A stretch of DNA of 57,632 nt from Actinomycetota bacterium (lineage in GTDB: Bacteria; Actinomycetota; Actinomycetes; Mycobacteriales; HKI-0501). The stretch lies in contig JAVEDU010000087.1 in the NCBI GenBank assembly GCA_030840805.1, positions 1 through 57,632 of the forward strand. The letters run 5' to 3'. The translations under genes and the position numbers were made by a program. Under the pieces are notes generated by a model, which worked only from the letters and a program-made list of their open reading frames with translations, was not told the DNA's origin and did not search any database. Positions 55,800 through 57,632 of the stretch are shown piece after piece (within the stretch, counting starts at the first letter, position 1; the number at the start of each line of letters is the position of its first letter).

Positions 55800-57493
55800 G
55801 TGCCCCGGCCGCCGGGCCGCCGACCGCGACCGCGCCGCCGCCGCTTCCGGAGGGGACGCTCCGCGTCACCCCGCTCGGCGGTCTCGGGGCGATCGGCCGC
55901 AACATGACGGTCTTCGAGTACGGCGGTCGGCTGCTCGTCGTGGACGTCGGGGTGCTGTTCCCGGAGGCGGACCAGCCGGGCGTCGACCTGATCCTCCCCG
56001 ACTTCTCGTCCATCGCCGACCGGCTGGACGACATCGAGGCGGTCGTCCTCACCCACGGGCACGAGGACCACATCGGCGGCATCCCGTACCTCCTGCGGCT
56101 CAAGCCGGACATCCCACTGGTCGGGTCGCGGTTCACGCTGGCGCTGGTGGAGGCGAAGCTCCGCGAGCACCGCATCGACCCGTACACCCTCACCGTCGCC
56201 GAGGGGGTCACCGAGCAGCTGGGGCCCTTCTCCACCGAGTTCCTCGCGGTGAACCACTCCATCCCGGACGCCCTCGCCGTGGCGATCCGCACGCCGGCGG
56301 GGCTCGTGGTGCACACCGGCGACTTCAAGATGGACCAGCTGCCGCTCGACGGCCGGCTCACCGACCTCGGCGGGTTCGCCCGCCTGGGCCGCGAGGGCGT
56401 CGACCTGCTGCTGTCGGACTCGACGAACGCCGAGGTCCCCGGCTTCGTCACGCCGGAACGCAACATCGGGCCGGTGCACGACGAGGTGTTCCGGACCGCG
56501 ACCAGGCGCGTCATCGTCGCCTGTTTCGCGAGCCACGTGCACCGCGTGCAGCAGGCGATCGACGCCGCCGAGAAGTACGGGCGATCGGTCGCCTTCGTCG
56601 GCCGGTCGATGGTGCGCAACATGGGCGTCGCCCGCGACCTCGGCCTGCTCCGCGTGCCGCCGGGCCTGATCGTCGACGCCAGGGAGATCGACCAGCTCCC
56701 CGACCAGCACGTCTGCATGATCTCCACGGGCTCGCAGGGGGAGCCGTTGTCCGCGCTCTCCCGGATGGCGAACCGGGACCACCCGGTGCGCATCCAGGAG
56801 GCCGACACCGTCATCCTCGCGTCCAGCCTCGTGCCGGGGAACGAGAACGCCGTCTACGGCGTGATCAACGGGCTGACCCGCTGGGGCGCTCGCGTGGTGC
56901 ACAAGGGCATCCGCAACGTGCACGTCAGCGGCCACTCGCCGGCGGGAGAGCTGCTCTACGTGCTCAACGCCGTGCAGCCGCGGAACTTCCTGCCGGTGCA
57001 CGGCGAGTGGCGGCATCTGCGGGCGCACGCCGCGCTCGCGGAGCTGACCGGCATCCCCTCCGACCGGATCCTCGTCGTCGACGACGGCACGGTGGTCGAC
57101 CTCGTCGACGGCCGCGCGTCGGTCGTCGGGCAGGTGCCGTGCGGTTTCGTCTTCGTCGACGGCCTCGCCGTCGGCGATGTCGGCGAGGCGAGCCTCAAGG
57201 ACCGACGCATCCTCGGCGAGGAAGGCTTCATCACCGTCACCGTGGTCGTCGACTCGGCGAGCGGCAAGGTGGTGGCCGGTCCGGAGATCTACGCCCGAGG
57301 GTTCAGCGACGTCGACGAGCGGGCGCTCGACGACGTCCGGCCGCTCGTGCAGTCGGTTCTCGACCAGGCGATGCAGGAGGGGATCTCCGATCCCCAGGCG
57401 CTGCGGCGCGCGATGCGCCGGACCGTGGGGCGCTGGGTCAGCGACACCTACCGGCGCCGACCGATGCTGGTGCCGGTCGTCGTCGAGGTCTGA
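55796..57493 (+). CDS. rnj: ribonuclease J
   Basis: The 565-residue metallo-beta-lactamase/beta-CASP nuclease is both endonuclease and 5'-3' exonuclease. The metal motif is LTHGHEDHIGG near residue 80, with more ligands in AVNHSIPDALAV and HTGDFKMD. The beta-CASP part has SDSTNAEVPGF, CFASHVHRVQQAIDAA, ISTGSQGEPLSAL, NVHVSGHSPAGEL and FLPVHGEWRHL. A C-terminal domain ends SDTYRRRPMLVPVVVEV. Together with PNPase it gives the window two main RNA-decay enzymes. Confidence 0.96.
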   Translation: MSAPAAGPPTATAPPPLPEGTLRVTPLGGLGAIGRNMTVFEYGGRLLVVDVGVLFPEADQPGVDLILPDFSSIADRLDDIEAVVLTHGHEDHIGGIPYLLRLKPDIPLVGSRFTLALVEAKLREHRIDPYTLTVAEGVTEQLGPFSTEFLAVNHSIPDALAVAIRTPAGLVVHTGDFKMDQLPLDGRLTDLGGFARLGREGVDLLLSDSTNAEVPGFVTPERNIGPVHDEVFRTATRRVIVACFASHVHRVQQAIDAAEKYGRSVAFVGRSMVRNMGVARDLGLLRVPPGLIVDAREIDQLPDQHVCMISTGSQGEPLSALSRMANRDHPVRIQEADTVILASSLVPGNENAVYGVINGLTRWGARVVHKGIRNVHVSGHSPAGELLYVLNAVQPRNFLPVHGEWRHLRAHAALAELTGIPSDRILVVDDGTVVDLVDGRASVVGQVPCGFVFVDGLAVGDVGEASLKDRRILGEEGFITVTVVVDSASGKVVAGPEIYARGFSDVDERALDDVRPLVQSVLDQAMQEGISDPQALRRAMRRTVGRWVSDTYRRRPMLVPVVVEV

Positions 57494-57520
57494 GCCGCCG
57501 TCCCGACACGCTGGCGTCGG

Positions 57521-57631
57521 TCAGGGTGCGACAGCCTTGATCCGGGCCGGCGGGGCGCAGCCGGTGACCGGCAGGTCATCGGCGGTGTTCGGTTCCATGG
57601 GGTCGCGACCGGCGGCGTAGCGCGCCAACTG
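57521..57631 (-). CDS. C-terminal fragment of an unidentified gene (runs off the right edge)
   Basis: On the minus strand an open frame enters at 57631 and stops at 57521 (36 codons seen). It reads QLARYAAGRDPMEPN, then a Pro/Ala-rich end PPARIKAVAP. Codon use is consistent with coding, and the frame lies 27 bp from the RNase J stop in convergent orientation. Too short to assign. Confidence 0.35.
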   Translation of the reverse strand, partial: QLARYAAGRDPMEPNTADDLPVTGCAPPARIKAVAP

Positions 57632-57632
57632 C

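Overview
The window is a very GC-rich stretch (third codon positions almost all G or C) of an actinomycete chromosome. The gene order is the conserved actinobacterial block yraN-comM-dprA-xerC-whiG-rpsB-tsf-pyrH-frr-cdsA-rlmN-dxr-rip1-ispG-map-rimP-nusA-ylxR-infB-rbfA-truB-ribF-rpsO-pnp-dapB-thyX-dapA-rnj. A WhiG/FliA-class sigma factor, DivIVA-like, DUF2631, DUF4439 and MapB-type proteins support an actinomycete (Pseudonocardiales/Geodermatophilales/Frankiales/Cryptosporangiales neighbourhood). I cannot name the genus. No rRNA, tRNA, CRISPR array, phage or insertion sequence is visible.

Layout. 1-5.8 kb: DNA processing and recombination (YraN, ComM, DprA, XerC) and a sporulation/motility sigma factor. 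5.8-9.4 kb: a class V aminotransferase facing a secreted M23 peptidase whose frame has lost its stop, then a DapC-like aminotransferase. 9.5-18 kb: translation and lipid block (S2, EF-Ts, UMP kinase, RRF, CdsA, RlmN, DivIVA-like protein). 18.3-25.1 kb: glutaryl-CoA dehydrogenase, a membrane GGDEF-EAL protein, an EAL-GAF protein and a TetR regulator, a small c-di-GMP island inside otherwise housekeeping DNA. 25.1-30.6 kb: two MEP-pathway genes (dxr, ispG) around the site-2 protease Rip1, an acetyltransferase and map. 30.6-34.3 kb: accessory genes (YaaA, VIT transporter, nucleotidyltransferase, ferritin-like pair). 34.4-47.2 kb: rimP to pnp, the core transcription/translation/RNA-decay operon set, with a MATE exporter and a phosphatidylcholine synthase inserted. 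47.2-57.6 kb: M16 protease, lysine pathway (dapB, dapA), thyX, RNase J, and lineage-specific membrane proteins, including one truncated EamA permease.

Working together: CdsA supplies CDP-diacylglycerol that the Pcs enzyme can join to choline. Dxr and IspG are two steps of isoprenoid synthesis. DapA, DapB and the DapC-like enzyme are three steps to diaminopimelate. PNPase, RNase J, RimP, RbfA, RlmN and TruB form an RNA and ribosome maturation set.

Most notable signals: (i) a chain of four tiny ORFs, the first three linked by ATGA stop/start overlaps, filling the leader of infB; (ii) a 65-bp near-perfect palindrome read into the C-terminus of the GGDEF-EAL protein, and a second palindrome after thyX that also carries TGATCA in its arms; (iii) a hairpin that contains the stop codons of two convergent genes; (iv) a tandem duplication next to an M23 peptidase frame that stays open 1.1 kb antisense into its neighbour.
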